Shown here one piece after another: positions 52,635 through 61,595 of a stretch of 64,000 nucleotides of DNA. The stretch is from DAOPYU01 sp942493245 (lineage in GTDB: Bacteria > Sumerlaeota > Sumerlaeia > UBA8349). A program made the translations under genes and the position numbers. The stretch spans positions 1,488,001 to 1,552,000 of the forward strand of contig OW818685.1 in assembly GCA_942493245.1 (NCBI GenBank), in the 5' to 3' direction. Within the stretch, counting starts at the first letter, position 1; the number at the start of each line of letters is the position of its first letter. The notes under the pieces were generated by a model. The model saw only the letters and a program-made list of their open reading frames with translations, ran no database searches and was not told where the DNA came from.

Positions 52635-55292
52635 TCAAATCACAATTGGGCGGCGTGACACCCGCAGCAAGACCCCCCGGTCCAGATCGCGTCCGAAAAT
52701 GCTCTCCAGAATCAGGATCGGGCTTAACGTGACCCCGTTTTCCGATTTGATGGAGAGGGAAACCCCCGCCTCAAAATCCGGACCGGGGTTCCAGAGTGAG
52801 AACCCGCGAACGAATGCCCGGGCGTCGCGCTGCTGAAGTTTCCCCTTCCGCAACAGTTCGATCGGCCACGTCTCGCTCGCCAGAAAACGCTGAACCGCCG
52901 CGGCCAATTCCATTGGATCGGTGGGCAACGCAGGCACGGCCTCTCCCATTCGGCGCCATGCGATCTCATACCCATACTCACTGATGCTTTGCTGAAGCGA
53001 ATCCTCCTGCATCGGGGTCTCCTCAACACCGCACCAGTCCAGCCCCGCCACCCGGGTGACACGGCACAGTTTCTGGAGACAGGTCTTCAGATCCTCCCGT
53101 TTGGTCAGATAGACATCGGCCAGTTCTCCCTGTCCCTCCATTCCAAGAGGAAGAGGGGGGGACAGGCTGATGCGCGGTTGCGGGTTGAACCCCTGAGAGT
53201 AGGCCACTGGCAACCCACTCATTCGCGCCAGGCGATGGATCACCTCGGCCAGATCCAGATGCGAAATGAACCGCAGCGCGCCGCGCTTGGAAAAGCGCAG
53301 CCGCACCCGCATCACCGGGGCGTCCGACTCGGACGGCACTTTTCCTGGAACCCGCCTGGGCTGTTTCGGAAGCGGTTCTTCTTCCTTCAGACCCACCGCA
53401 TCCGAAGCCAACACGTGCTGTTTGGGTGGCTTGCAGGCCGCGCATCCCGCGCATGCCTCACGCACGCAATCCGGCGTGGTCCGCCCGATCCGGGAAAAAT
53501 CCCGTTGGGTTTCGAGGAACGCGTCACCCGCCGCGCAACTCAGGTGCGCGTAAGGGAAAATCTCATTGTCCGCGCGTTCGCGCTGCGCATACCACGACGG
53601 GTCCAACCCGCATGTCTCGAACGCCTTCCACCAGACCTGATGCTGAAACAATTCGCTCCACGCGTCGAACCGGCAACCGTTCCTCCAGGCCTCCAGAAGA
53701 ACCTGTCCCAGCCGTCGGTCCCCTCGCGCAAAAACGGCTTCGAGGATACTCGAATCCACCGGCGAAGTCTTGAACGCCACGGCCTTTTGCGGCAGGCTGT
53801 TGCGCACATACCGCAGGCGGCGTTGGATCTCGGTCGGGGAAATCTGGCCCGCCCACTGGAACGGCGTGTGCGCTTTCGGCACAAAGGGCGACAGTGTCAC
53901 GTTCAGCGTCAAACCCCGTACCCGCTGGTTGCGCGCACACTCCAGAGCCCCCTGCACGATGCGCACAATGCCATCCAGATCCTCGTCGGTCTCGCCCGGC
54001 AGGCCAATCATGAAGTACATCTTGAGCGTCTTCCAACCGGCACGCAGCACTTCGCTGATGATTTCCAGAAACTGCGCCTCGTCCAACGGCTTATTGATAA
54101 TCTGGCGCAACCGTTCCGACCCGGCCTCGGGAGCAAATGTGAAGGAAGACTTGCGCACCGACGAAATCTCGGCCGCCAGCGCCACATCGAACGAACTGAT
54201 ACGCAACGACGGCAGAGAAACGGACACCTGCCGCTTTCCCAGATCCCGGTTCAGCGTCCGAACCAGCGGCACAATCTCGGAATAGTCCGCCGTGCTCAGG
54301 CTCAACAATGTCACACAATCGTCCCCCGTCTGTTCCAGAGAACGATTCACGATCTCGCGCACCTGCTCGATCGGTCGCTCACGCACCGGGCGCGTCAACA
54401 CTCCCGCCTGACAGAAACGACAGCCATTCACACACCCCCGCCGAATTTCGACCACCGTACGATTTTGAACCGTCCGGATCAGCGGCGTCACGGGGCACAC
54501 AGCCCCCAGACTTTTCGAAATGTCATAGATCCGAGGCTCAACACGCGTCGGCGCCGTTTCGTCCAGCGGAGTGATGGAGCAGACCGTGCCATCTTCCCGA
54601 TAGGCAACCTGATAGAGCGAGGGGACATAGACGCCCGGAATCCCGGCCAGGGCGCGCAACAACTGTCCCCGCTCCCAGCCTCCCTCCCGGGCCTGCGCCA
54701 CAACCTCCAGCATCTCGAGTAACACTTCTTCGCCATCGCCCAGCACAAACGCGTCGAAGAAGTCCGCCAGCGGCTCGGGCGAGTACGCTTCCACTCCCCC
54801 CCCGATCACCAGCGGGAAACACGACTCGCGCTCGGACGCCAGGAGGGGAATCCCCGCCAGATCCAGCATTTCGAGGATGTTCGTATAACCCAGTTCATGC
54901 TGCAAGGTAAAGCCAATCACCTCGACCGTACCCAATGGCCGGTAGGTCTCCAATGTGGTCAGAGGCAACCCCGCCCGGCGCAGCGCATCCGCATAATCGG
55001 GCCACGGCGTATAGACCCGCTCGGCCGAAAAGTCCGCACGCGCGTTTATAATCTCATAGAGCAAGCGGAAACCATGATAGGACATTCCCACATCGTAAAG
55101 GTCAGGAAATGCCAGCGCGATTGTGGCTCGCACCCGGGCCGGGTCCTTGACGACCGCATTCATCTCTCCACCGACATATCGGCCCGGTTTTTCGACCGAC
55201 GTCAGGAGGCATTCATATTCGGCTGGAAGAGAACAAGAAACCGTTTCGAGCCGCGTTTTCTCTCTGTTCATGGCTTGATTGCCCATATCCAT
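52635..55292 (-). CDS. B12-type radical SAM protein fused to DUF2344 (TIGR03960-TIGR03936 type)
   Basis: An 885-aa protein. Residues about 30-600 are the TIGR03960 family: an N-terminal cobalamin-binding-like domain (ALAFPDLYDVGMSYHG, LVIGGGVEAYSPEPLADF) and a radical SAM core with CVNGCRFC. From about 660 a DUF2344/TIGR03936 domain follows (VRLRFSKRGALRFISHLDL, VAYSQGFNPQPRISLSPPLPLG). Separate or fused, the two occur together in many anaerobes, often near ribosomal or RNA genes, and the role is unproved. A cysteine-rich linker (CVREACAGCAAC) may hold another cluster. I picked the ATG at 55292; the frame reaches 55322 with an alternative GTG/ATG. Confidence 0.88.
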   Translation of the reverse strand: MDMGNQAMNREKTRLETVSCSLPAEYECLLTSVEKPGRYVGGEMNAVVKDPARVRATIALAFPDLYDVGMSYHGFRLLYEIINARADFSAERVYTPWPDYADALRRAGLPLTTLETYRPLGTVEVIGFTLQHELGYTNILEMLDLAGIPLLASERESCFPLVIGGGVEAYSPEPLADFFDAFVLGDGEEVLLEMLEVVAQAREGGWERGQLLRALAGIPGVYVPSLYQVAYREDGTVCSITPLDETAPTRVEPRIYDISKSLGAVCPVTPLIRTVQNRTVVEIRRGCVNGCRFCQAGVLTRPVRERPIEQVREIVNRSLEQTGDDCVTLLSLSTADYSEIVPLVRTLNRDLGKRQVSVSLPSLRISSFDVALAAEISSVRKSSFTFAPEAGSERLRQIINKPLDEAQFLEIISEVLRAGWKTLKMYFMIGLPGETDEDLDGIVRIVQGALECARNQRVRGLTLNVTLSPFVPKAHTPFQWAGQISPTEIQRRLRYVRNSLPQKAVAFKTSPVDSSILEAVFARGDRRLGQVLLEAWRNGCRFDAWSELFQHQVWWKAFETCGLDPSWYAQRERADNEIFPYAHLSCAAGDAFLETQRDFSRIGRTTPDCVREACAGCAACKPPKQHVLASDAVGLKEEEPLPKQPRRVPGKVPSESDAPVMRVRLRFSKRGALRFISHLDLAEVIHRLARMSGLPVAYSQGFNPQPRISLSPPLPLGMEGQGELADVYLTKREDLKTCLQKLCRVTRVAGLDWCGVEETPMQEDSLQQSISEYGYEIAWRRMGEAVPALPTDPMELAAAVQRFLASETWPIELLRKGKLQQRDARAFVRGFSLWNPGPDFEAGVSLSIKSENGVTLSPILILESIFGRDLDRGVLLRVSRRPIVI

Positions 55293-55505
55293 ATCGTTTC
55301 CATCCCTTGTCAAATCCATCACCGATCGGGTATCCTTCCAGTCTCACTTCCGCTTGCGTCCAGAAAGAACCGGTCCTCAGGCAGTCCCCAAGGCGGTTCA
55401 ACTCTCTATTTTTATCTTCACAAATGGAAAGAGGCAATCTAGAATCGCCAAGGACCGTGGAATTGCAGTCCTGAGCGTATTTTTCTCTGAAAGCGAATCT
55501 CCCCG

Positions 55506-56174
55506 ATGGCTCGCAAGACCTTGAAATTTCCGATAGACCGGGTGGCGGAAATCCTTCGCGAGGAAACGGCGCACATGCAGGTGCCCATCGTGACCGAATA
55601 CGCCCGCAGTCAGCGGAATCCGTTTCATGTACTGATCAGCACCCTCCTGAGCCTCCGCACAAAAGACGCCTGCACCGCCGAGGCCTCGCGACGACTTTTC
55701 AAACGCGCTCAATCGCCTCGAGAAGTGCTCGAACTCGACGTGGAGACCCTCGCCGGTCTGATTTACCCCGTCGGATTCTACAAGACCAAAGCCCAGACCC
55801 TCCACGACGTCTGCCGGGTCCTGATCGAGCGTTTTCAGGGACAGGTACCCAACAAGATTGATGAACTCCTCTCGCTCAAGGGGGTGGGACGCAAAACGGC
55901 CAATCTGGTTCTCACCCAGGGTTTCGGACTGCCGGGCATTTGCGTGGACACACACGTCCACCGCATCACCAATCGGTGGGGATATGTCCAGACAAAATCG
56001 CCCGACGAGACCGAAACGGTTCTACGGCAGATTCTGCCCGCCCGCTACTGGATCGAAATCAACGACTGGCTCGTGGCCTACGGTCAGAACCTTTGCAAAC
56101 CCGTTTCCCCGTGGTGCAGCCGATGCCGTATCCGTCCCGATTGCCAGCAGATCGGTGTCGAACGGTCGCGATAG
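55506..56174 (+). CDS. nth: Endonuclease III
   Basis: A 222-aa DNA glycosylase/AP lyase for oxidised pyrimidines. The helix-hairpin-helix LLSLKGVGRKTANLVL holds the catalytic Lys, VDTHVHRITNR the catalytic Asp, and the [4Fe-4S] loop has the exact C-x6-C-x2-C-x5-C spacing (CKPVSPWCSRCRIRPDC). There is no strong ribosome binding site before the ATG at 55506. The gene ends 22 bp from the end of the convergent pgpH gene. Confidence 0.95.
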   Translation: MARKTLKFPIDRVAEILREETAHMQVPIVTEYARSQRNPFHVLISTLLSLRTKDACTAEASRRLFKRAQSPREVLELDVETLAGLIYPVGFYKTKAQTLHDVCRVLIERFQGQVPNKIDELLSLKGVGRKTANLVLTQGFGLPGICVDTHVHRITNRWGYVQTKSPDETETVLRQILPARYWIEINDWLVAYGQNLCKPVSPWCSRCRIRPDCQQIGVERSR

Positions 56175-56196
56175 AGATAGACAAGCCTTATGGAAA

Positions 56197-58596
56197 TCAA
56201 TCGCGTTCCAGGCGGTCGCGTTTGGGCGCCAGCGCGGCAGGACCGCTGCGCGACGGACGGGACGGGTAGGCCACCCGGTGGTGGAAACGCCCCAGAAGCG
56301 TCTTGATGAACGACTCGCGAATCACATGCAGATCGCGCAGTGTCAGATCGCATTCATCAAACTGGCCGTCTGCGAACTTGTCCGTCACAATCTTGTGAAC
56401 GCACATGCGCAGTTCGTCTTCGTTGACCGACAGTGACGTAAAACGGCTTGTCGCGGTGGCTTCAACCGCGTCGGCCAGCATGACAATCGCCGTCTCAATC
56501 ATCTGGGGCTTCGGACCGGGATAACGAAAATCGCTCTCGCGCACCGGGTCCATGCTCCGCGAATTCTCGAACCGCTTGAGCGCCTCGACGTAGAAAAAGG
56601 CGATGATCGTCGTGCCGTGGTGCTGGGGAATAAAGTCAACAACCCGCTCGGGCAATTTATACTTGCGGGCCAGATCTACCCCGCCCTTGACGTGGTTTTT
56701 GATAATCATGGCGCTCATGTGCGGAGAAAGCTTGCTGTGCAGGCTCCGCTCTTCGAGCGAGATGGCATTCTCTCCGGCATACTTGGGTTTCAGGATCTTG
56801 CCAATATCATGAAAATACGATCCGGCTCGCACCAGCAACGAATTGGCGCCGATCGCCTTAGCCGCGGCTTCGCTCAATTTGCAGACATTCAAGGAGTGCT
56901 GAAATGACCCCGGCGCTTTCTCCTCGAGTTCCTTCAGGAGCGGATGTCCCAGTCCGGTCAGTTCCAGAAGCCCGATATCCGTCACCACGCCGAAGAGGCG
57001 CTCGAACACCACCAGCGTCGGCATGGTGACCACGCCGCAGAAAACTCCATTGACCAGTCCCCATCCGAACAGATCCCAGCGTATTCGATGGGGATCGTCC
57101 ATAAAATGTGCCAGCAGAATCATGATCGCATTGACCAGCCCGACAAGAAAACCGACCTTCAGCACTTCCTGACGCGCCTGAGCCTTTGTCAAGGCGGTCA
57201 CCGACATGTATCCCCCGAAAAGCGAGACCAGGAGCACACGGAAATCCAGACCGGTCCGAGCCCCGAAAACCAGACACCCCGCCGTCACCAGCAACATGCC
57301 CGAGCGGGAATCAAACAGGATCACCGCGAGCATGCCGATCATCGCCGCCGGGAAAGCGTACCCCGCGGCATCCGGAAATCTCTCCGCATTGACCACTTTC
57401 AACGCCAGGTGTCCGAACAGAAGCGCCAGCAGAACCGGCAGAGCCACCATAAAGACGGTGCTGGTGTTGAAAGTCAATTCCGGTCGAAATTGACGAATGA
57501 AGTAACAGACCAGCGAGAGGAGAATCGCCACGAATAACGCGATTCCTCCAAACCGGCGAAGGTTCAGGCGCTCGACTTCATCATACATGGCCCGAATCAG
57601 TTTGTCCTGTTCGAGACTGATTTCATACCCCGCAGGCGCCAGAATATCGCCCGCCTTGAACGATTTTCTGGGCGGGTTGGAATTCAGATTTTCGATGGCC
57701 CGGTTCAGTTGCCGCTCGGTCTCCTCGGCCAGAAATTTGACATTCGGTTCCACATAAGCCTGAAAAAGCAGGATCAGCATCTGCTGCTTTTCTCGACTGA
57801 GTTCCCGTTCAATCTCGTTCTGCCGGGCAAAATAGTCGGTCAGGTACGATCCCAATCCATTCAGATCGATCAGATTGTCTGGATTGATCAAGACATTCTC
57901 GGAATCGAACGCCACCCGCTCAGTCTCATACCGCTCCCGATAGAGTTTCAGATTGTCCACAACCGTTTCGACCGGTCTTTTCAACGACTCGCTTAACGTC
58001 TTGCGAAGAGTCTCGTCCTCACAATTGGCCAGAATCAAATTCGCGGCTACGTCGGGCGACTGAAACACCACCTTCTGTTCGTCACGCACCCATGTCAGCA
58101 GCGTCCGGGCCTTATCGGGCGCCGAAACGGTTGTATCCGCCTGAATCGCCCGGGCTTTATCAAAAACAGCCTGAATCCGTTCGGCAACACGCTCCGCCAC
58201 CTTCTTGTCGTAAGTATAGTAGAACGGTTTTTTCTTACGCAGTTCCGTCTCATCCTTGAACAGCGCTTCCTGATCCTTGACGGTGAAAGCGACCTCGGAG
58301 ACAATATTCTGCTTGGCCACCTGTCCCGATTCCCACTCGGCCCGCTCTGGAATGATGCCGGGATTTACCAGAAACAAGGTCAAAAGGAAAACAGCCGCCA
58401 GCGCGCCCCAGCGTCCCACACGCCCGGCCAGAAACTTCGTTCGGCTTCCCATCACCAGGGACTCGCGTTGCTTGTTCTCCCGGCGGAAGATATTGTCCGC
58501 TCCGATTCCGGGGATGCCCTTCCCAGCTCCTCCCCGCGACTCGGAGGAGGCTGGAGACCCGGATGGGCGGTCTTTTTTAGTGCCAAATATCCCCAA
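56197..58596 (-). CDS. pgpH: PgpH/YqfF-type 7TM-HD phosphodiesterase (c-di-AMP)
   Basis: A 799-aa membrane protein: one N-terminal span (GALAAVFLLTLFLVNPGII), a large extracellular 7TMR-HDED domain (about 80-320), seven spans, and a cytosolic HD domain (SYFHDIGKILKPKY, then VDFIPQHHGTTIIAFF, then AIVMLADAVEATATS). The family degrades c-di-AMP. The best start is TTG at 58596, with AAGGAG exactly 7 nt upstream; the ATG at 58632 lies before this site and has none. It follows phoH, the usual neighbour (phoH-pgpH-ybeY), but ybeY is not present here. Confidence 0.93.
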   Translation of the reverse strand: MGIFGTKKDRPSGSPASSESRGGAGKGIPGIGADNIFRRENKQRESLVMGSRTKFLAGRVGRWGALAAVFLLTLFLVNPGIIPERAEWESGQVAKQNIVSEVAFTVKDQEALFKDETELRKKKPFYYTYDKKVAERVAERIQAVFDKARAIQADTTVSAPDKARTLLTWVRDEQKVVFQSPDVAANLILANCEDETLRKTLSESLKRPVETVVDNLKLYRERYETERVAFDSENVLINPDNLIDLNGLGSYLTDYFARQNEIERELSREKQQMLILLFQAYVEPNVKFLAEETERQLNRAIENLNSNPPRKSFKAGDILAPAGYEISLEQDKLIRAMYDEVERLNLRRFGGIALFVAILLSLVCYFIRQFRPELTFNTSTVFMVALPVLLALLFGHLALKVVNAERFPDAAGYAFPAAMIGMLAVILFDSRSGMLLVTAGCLVFGARTGLDFRVLLVSLFGGYMSVTALTKAQARQEVLKVGFLVGLVNAIMILLAHFMDDPHRIRWDLFGWGLVNGVFCGVVTMPTLVVFERLFGVVTDIGLLELTGLGHPLLKELEEKAPGSFQHSLNVCKLSEAAAKAIGANSLLVRAGSYFHDIGKILKPKYAGENAISLEERSLHSKLSPHMSAMIIKNHVKGGVDLARKYKLPERVVDFIPQHHGTTIIAFFYVEALKRFENSRSMDPVRESDFRYPGPKPQMIETAIVMLADAVEATATSRFTSLSVNEDELRMCVHKIVTDKFADGQFDECDLTLRDLHVIRESFIKTLLGRFHHRVAYPSRPSRSGPAALAPKRDRLERD

Positions 58597-58726
58597 TTTC
58601 GAACTCCTTCGGTTTACGAAACACCCACACAACGACCCACAGCGCTTTTAGTGAAACAAATCCCTTCCCTTAAAAACCGGAACTCGGTCACTTATCCTCA
58701 GATGGAAAAATGCTCGAAAGAGACCT

Positions 58727-59728
58727 TTACGCCCCCTTCGAGCCATGCGTTTCATACGCCCGCACAATCCGCTGAACCAGATCGTGGCGCACCACGTCGT
58801 GGTTCTCCAGAAAGACATACGCGATGCCTTTGATGTTTTTCAATACTTTTTGAACATGGATCAGGCCCGACTGGGTATCGGTGGGCAGGTCCACTTGCGT
58901 CACATCCCCCGTCACCACCGCTTTGGAATTTATCCCCAGGCGCGTCAGAAACATCTTCATCTGCGCCATCGTTGTGTTCTGTCCCTCATCCAGAATGACA
59001 AACGCATCGTTGAGAGTTCGTCCCCGCATGAAAGCCAGTGGCGCAATCTCGATCACCCCGGTCTCCAGATACTGCTTCACCCGTTCGGGTTCCATCATGT
59101 CGTAGAGTGCATCGTAAAGCGGACGTACAAACGGGTCGAACTTGGCCGCAATATCGCCGGGCAGAAAACCCAACCGTTCACCCGCCTCCACCGCCGGCCG
59201 CACCAGGATGATCCGCCGTACCAGCCCTTCGGTCAGATTCCACACCGCCAGGGCCACGGCCAGATACGTTTTCCCAGTCCCCGCTGGACCAATCGCGAAC
59301 ACGATGTCGTTTTGTCGTACGGCGTCCACATAGACCTTCTGCCCAGGAGTCATGGGCCGCAGGTGCCGCGAACGGTTCGGAACCGGAATCCGGTCCAGTA
59401 GAACCTGCGAAAGTGTCGGCAAAGCCGCATCTTCCGCCGTCGCAGTAGTTGAACGCAACGCCATCTGGACTTCCTGATTCGACAGCGAACGTCCCGTGCT
59501 TCGCTGGACCAGCAACAAGTCTTCGAGTACCCCCGACGCGCGCTCGACCACCGACGGCTCGCCCGAAATGACGATCTCATTGCCGCGTACCCGAATGGTG
59601 GCTTCAAGGCCAGATTGAAGCATCCGGATCTTGTGATCGTTGCGGCCACAAAATGCAAGCAGTTCGCTCGGGTCCAGAATCAGCGTCTTTTCCGTCGTAG
59701 AACTCAACTTGGCTCCTCGAAACACCAT
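58727..59728 (-). CDS. phoH: PhoH-like ATPase
   Basis: A 333-aa protein of the PhoH/YbeZ family. An N-terminal KH-like region (about 20-80: IRVRGNEIVISGEPSVVERA) is followed by the ATPase with Walker A GPAGTGKTYLA and Walker B VILDEGQN. The family is linked to RNA metabolism with the RNase YbeY. I chose the ATG at 59728; the frame goes back to a GTG at 59785. Upstream is the HPr-kinase-like gene, 120 nt away, so it may be the end of the same transcript or have its own promoter. Confidence 0.93.
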   Translation of the reverse strand: MVFRGAKLSSTTEKTLILDPSELLAFCGRNDHKIRMLQSGLEATIRVRGNEIVISGEPSVVERASGVLEDLLLVQRSTGRSLSNQEVQMALRSTTATAEDAALPTLSQVLLDRIPVPNRSRHLRPMTPGQKVYVDAVRQNDIVFAIGPAGTGKTYLAVALAVWNLTEGLVRRIILVRPAVEAGERLGFLPGDIAAKFDPFVRPLYDALYDMMEPERVKQYLETGVIEIAPLAFMRGRTLNDAFVILDEGQNTTMAQMKMFLTRLGINSKAVVTGDVTQVDLPTDTQSGLIHVQKVLKNIKGIAYVFLENHDVVRHDLVQRIVRAYETHGSKGA

Positions 59729-59848
59729 GATGCGAAAACTGGGAAAGGCCTCATATCCATCGTTCTTATACCAAGAACCCCCCACGGGGACAAGATTATT
59801 GCGCCCCTTCCATCCGGAAAGAATTCAGCAATCCGGTTGTCCGGCCCG

Positions 59849-60805
59849 TCATAGATTTCCTCCCGAAACTCCCCCTGTCCCCTTCTCGATCCACCCTCGT
59901 AAGTCGGACACCGCCGACAGGTCCGGCAAAAACGAGAAACGGGCGCATGGAACCGATTCCACGGCCTGTTGCGCTACGTCCAGCGCCACCGACAGGGAAT
60001 TGCCATCCCACGAGGGGAGAAACGCATGACTGAGCAACCCCGTCATGGCGTCCCCCGGACGTCGAACTTCCACCCCGTTTTCCGGTGCATGTTCCAGAAA
60101 AAAGACTCCCCCCAGCAGCGCCGAACGATTCGCATACAATCCCGACGATCCGGGCCACGGCGTTCCACACACCCGGATTTTTCCCGTTTCATCGCGCCAC
60201 ATCAGGTGGCTTTCATCGCCCAACACCCGCCCCTGGCCCGACGCCTGCCACAACCCGGCCAAGGTACTTTTCCCCGCACCGGACCGCCCGGCAAACAACC
60301 ACGCCCATCCCCCATACTCGATACACGCCGAATGGACCAACAAGGCCCGGCTCACGCGCGTCAACAAGAGCGCCGCCAGTTCAGAGAAGGTATAGGCAAA
60401 GGGGCACGATGGACGATCATCCTCGGGGGACACCCACAAGCGCCCGGTTCCCCCGTCCAACCCAAACTCCACGCGGCGCAACACACGATCGCTTCCGAAA
60501 GGAATAGCCTTGATCGCGGTTACCCGATCCCCATCGAGAAACACTTCCCACCCCGTGCGATGCACAAAAGCGGGCACTCCCTCCGGCTTCAGGAGAGAAA
60601 CCGCATTTTCCACGCACAAATCCAACGCCGGCGTACTCTTTCCCGCATCGGAAAAATCGGCAAGCGCTCCGGCGCAACCATTTTTCCGGTCAAGCGGCGA
60701 GGCCAGAACAAGCGCTCCAGACGCGCTTCGGGCCTGAAGTTTCAACGGACCGATACGGCACGCCACGTTGCCCGTCGTCCGGATCAAATCGTCCTGCGCC
60801 TTCAT
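59849..60805 (-). CDS. HPr kinase-like ATPase of the peptide-modification operon
   Basis: A 318-aa protein. A 140-residue N-terminal part without a recognised domain leads to a P-loop ATPase of the HprK C-terminal type: LLVHSACIEYGGWAWLFAGR, P-loop GRSGAGKS at 173-180, and VLGDESH in place of the usual acidic pair. True HPr kinases have an N-terminal MurF-like domain and a capsule-like C-terminal signature that I do not see. Relatives in RiPP clusters phosphorylate peptides (lasso peptide kinases). The gene follows three precursor-like genes in one direction, so a role in modifying or handling them is inferred. GGGGAA/GGAGA stands before the ATG at 60805. Confidence 0.75.
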   Translation of the reverse strand: MKAQDDLIRTTGNVACRIGPLKLQARSASGALVLASPLDRKNGCAGALADFSDAGKSTPALDLCVENAVSLLKPEGVPAFVHRTGWEVFLDGDRVTAIKAIPFGSDRVLRRVEFGLDGGTGRLWVSPEDDRPSCPFAYTFSELAALLLTRVSRALLVHSACIEYGGWAWLFAGRSGAGKSTLAGLWQASGQGRVLGDESHLMWRDETGKIRVCGTPWPGSSGLYANRSALLGGVFFLEHAPENGVEVRRPGDAMTGLLSHAFLPSWDGNSLSVALDVAQQAVESVPCARFSFLPDLSAVSDLRGWIEKGTGGVSGGNL

Positions 60806-60899
60806 TCTCCGAATTCCCCGCCATCGGGTGTCCCGCTTCGGTTCTCGAACTGAAACACGTGAGCCAGAGACAAATGGAAACAAACAAGAGATGGATTGC

Positions 60900-61082
60900 T
60901 CATTGTGGGTACGCGCAACCCGCATGCGCGTTGTCGTGATTGTGTCCCGTACACTGGCTCCCGGCCTGGCCATATTGCCATCCCAGATGCTCGCGCGTGG
61001 TCTGCACCACCACCCGCCGCACGCAGGGCCGCTCGTAAAGAGGCCGTTCGCTCATCCGTTCTGTGTCCTGGCTGTTTTCCAT
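60900..61082 (-). CDS. Putative RiPP precursor peptide 1 (60 aa)
   Basis: The product ends in QCTGHNHDNAHAGCAYPQ. It shares with the two following genes a leader core (RPCVRRVVVQTTR) and the C-terminal block CTxHxHD(N/T), then 4-5 residues, then Cys. It is the most diverged copy: it has an extra residue in the leader-to-core spacer and a longer, Pro-ending tail. The region before the ATG at 61082 has a modest GAGTGG ribosome binding site. The gene is separated from precursor 2 by 69 bp and from the kinase-like gene by 94 bp. Function as a modified peptide is inferred from paralogy and operon context. Confidence 0.75.
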   Translation of the reverse strand: MENSQDTERMSERPLYERPCVRRVVVQTTREHLGWQYGQAGSQCTGHNHDNAHAGCAYPQ

Positions 61083-61151
61083 ATTTCCACTCGAAACTGA
61101 ATCTGATTCGGCGGCTTTTCAGCCGCGCGAGACGACACTTTTCACAATCCT

Positions 61152-61361
61152 TCAATTCGGACAATTCGCCGGTGTGTCGTGGTAATGCCAGGTACAATGC
61201 GACTGCGCGTCCTGCTTCCCGGACGCCAACCGGGTCGTTTCCACCCGAACCCGCGCTACACGCGGGGAGACATAGGGAAGTCTGGGCGAACCCAAAACGC
61301 CCCCAACCCCCTGCGAATCCTCGCGTTCCGGCCTTTGAGGAGAACCCATTGTCTCACACAT
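61152..61361 (-). CDS. Putative RiPP precursor peptide 2 (69 aa)
   Basis: The N-terminal 30 residues are polar and variable (MCETMGSPQRPEREDSQGV). The conserved part is PRVARVRVETTRLASGKQDA followed by CTWHYHDTPANCPN. I checked the codons of the last 15 residues on the minus strand. GAGGGA lies 10 nt before the ATG at 61361. Conserved Arg/Val leader, a short GKQDA-type linker and a Cys/His/Asp core match precursor 3 closely, so these two are recent duplicates. Confidence 0.82.
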   Translation of the reverse strand: MCETMGSPQRPEREDSQGVGGVLGSPRLPYVSPRVARVRVETTRLASGKQDAQSHCTWHYHDTPANCPN

Positions 61362-61391
61362 GACAAACCATCCCTCTGATGGAAAACGGCT

Positions 61392-61595
61392 TTACGTCGT
61401 ACAATTGTTGAAACCGGTATCGTGATCGTGAAGCGTGCAGAAGGTACTGGCATCCACCTGTCCCAAGGTCAGACGCGCCGTCTCGACCCGCACCCGTATC
61501 ACTCTTGGTGGACAGTACGAAACACGCGCCCGCCCGGCCTCTTCCCGATCCCAGGAACCCGTCAGATCTCCGGCTTGTTCTTCAACGCGCACCAT
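61392..61595 (-). CDS. Putative RiPP precursor peptide 3 (67 aa)
   Basis: Product of 67 aa with the conserved leader PRVIRVRVETARLTLGQVDA and core CTLHDHDTGFNNCTT. The ATG at 61595 is set by AGGAGG 9 nt upstream; it lies inside the last codons of the radical SAM gene (14-bp overlap), so translation is coupled. The longer open frame back to 61727 is the shadow of the radical SAM gene. This is the copy nearest to the maturase, and it also has an extra Cys (VSYCPPRV) before the leader. Confidence 0.85.
   Translation of the reverse strand: MVRVEEQAGDLTGSWDREEAGRARVSYCPPRVIRVRVETARLTLGQVDASTFCTLHDHDTGFNNCTT

Noticed and set aside
60802..61197. 131-codon frame overlapping precursor 1 and the kinase start
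   Set aside because: Different frame from both supported genes; no ribosome binding site.
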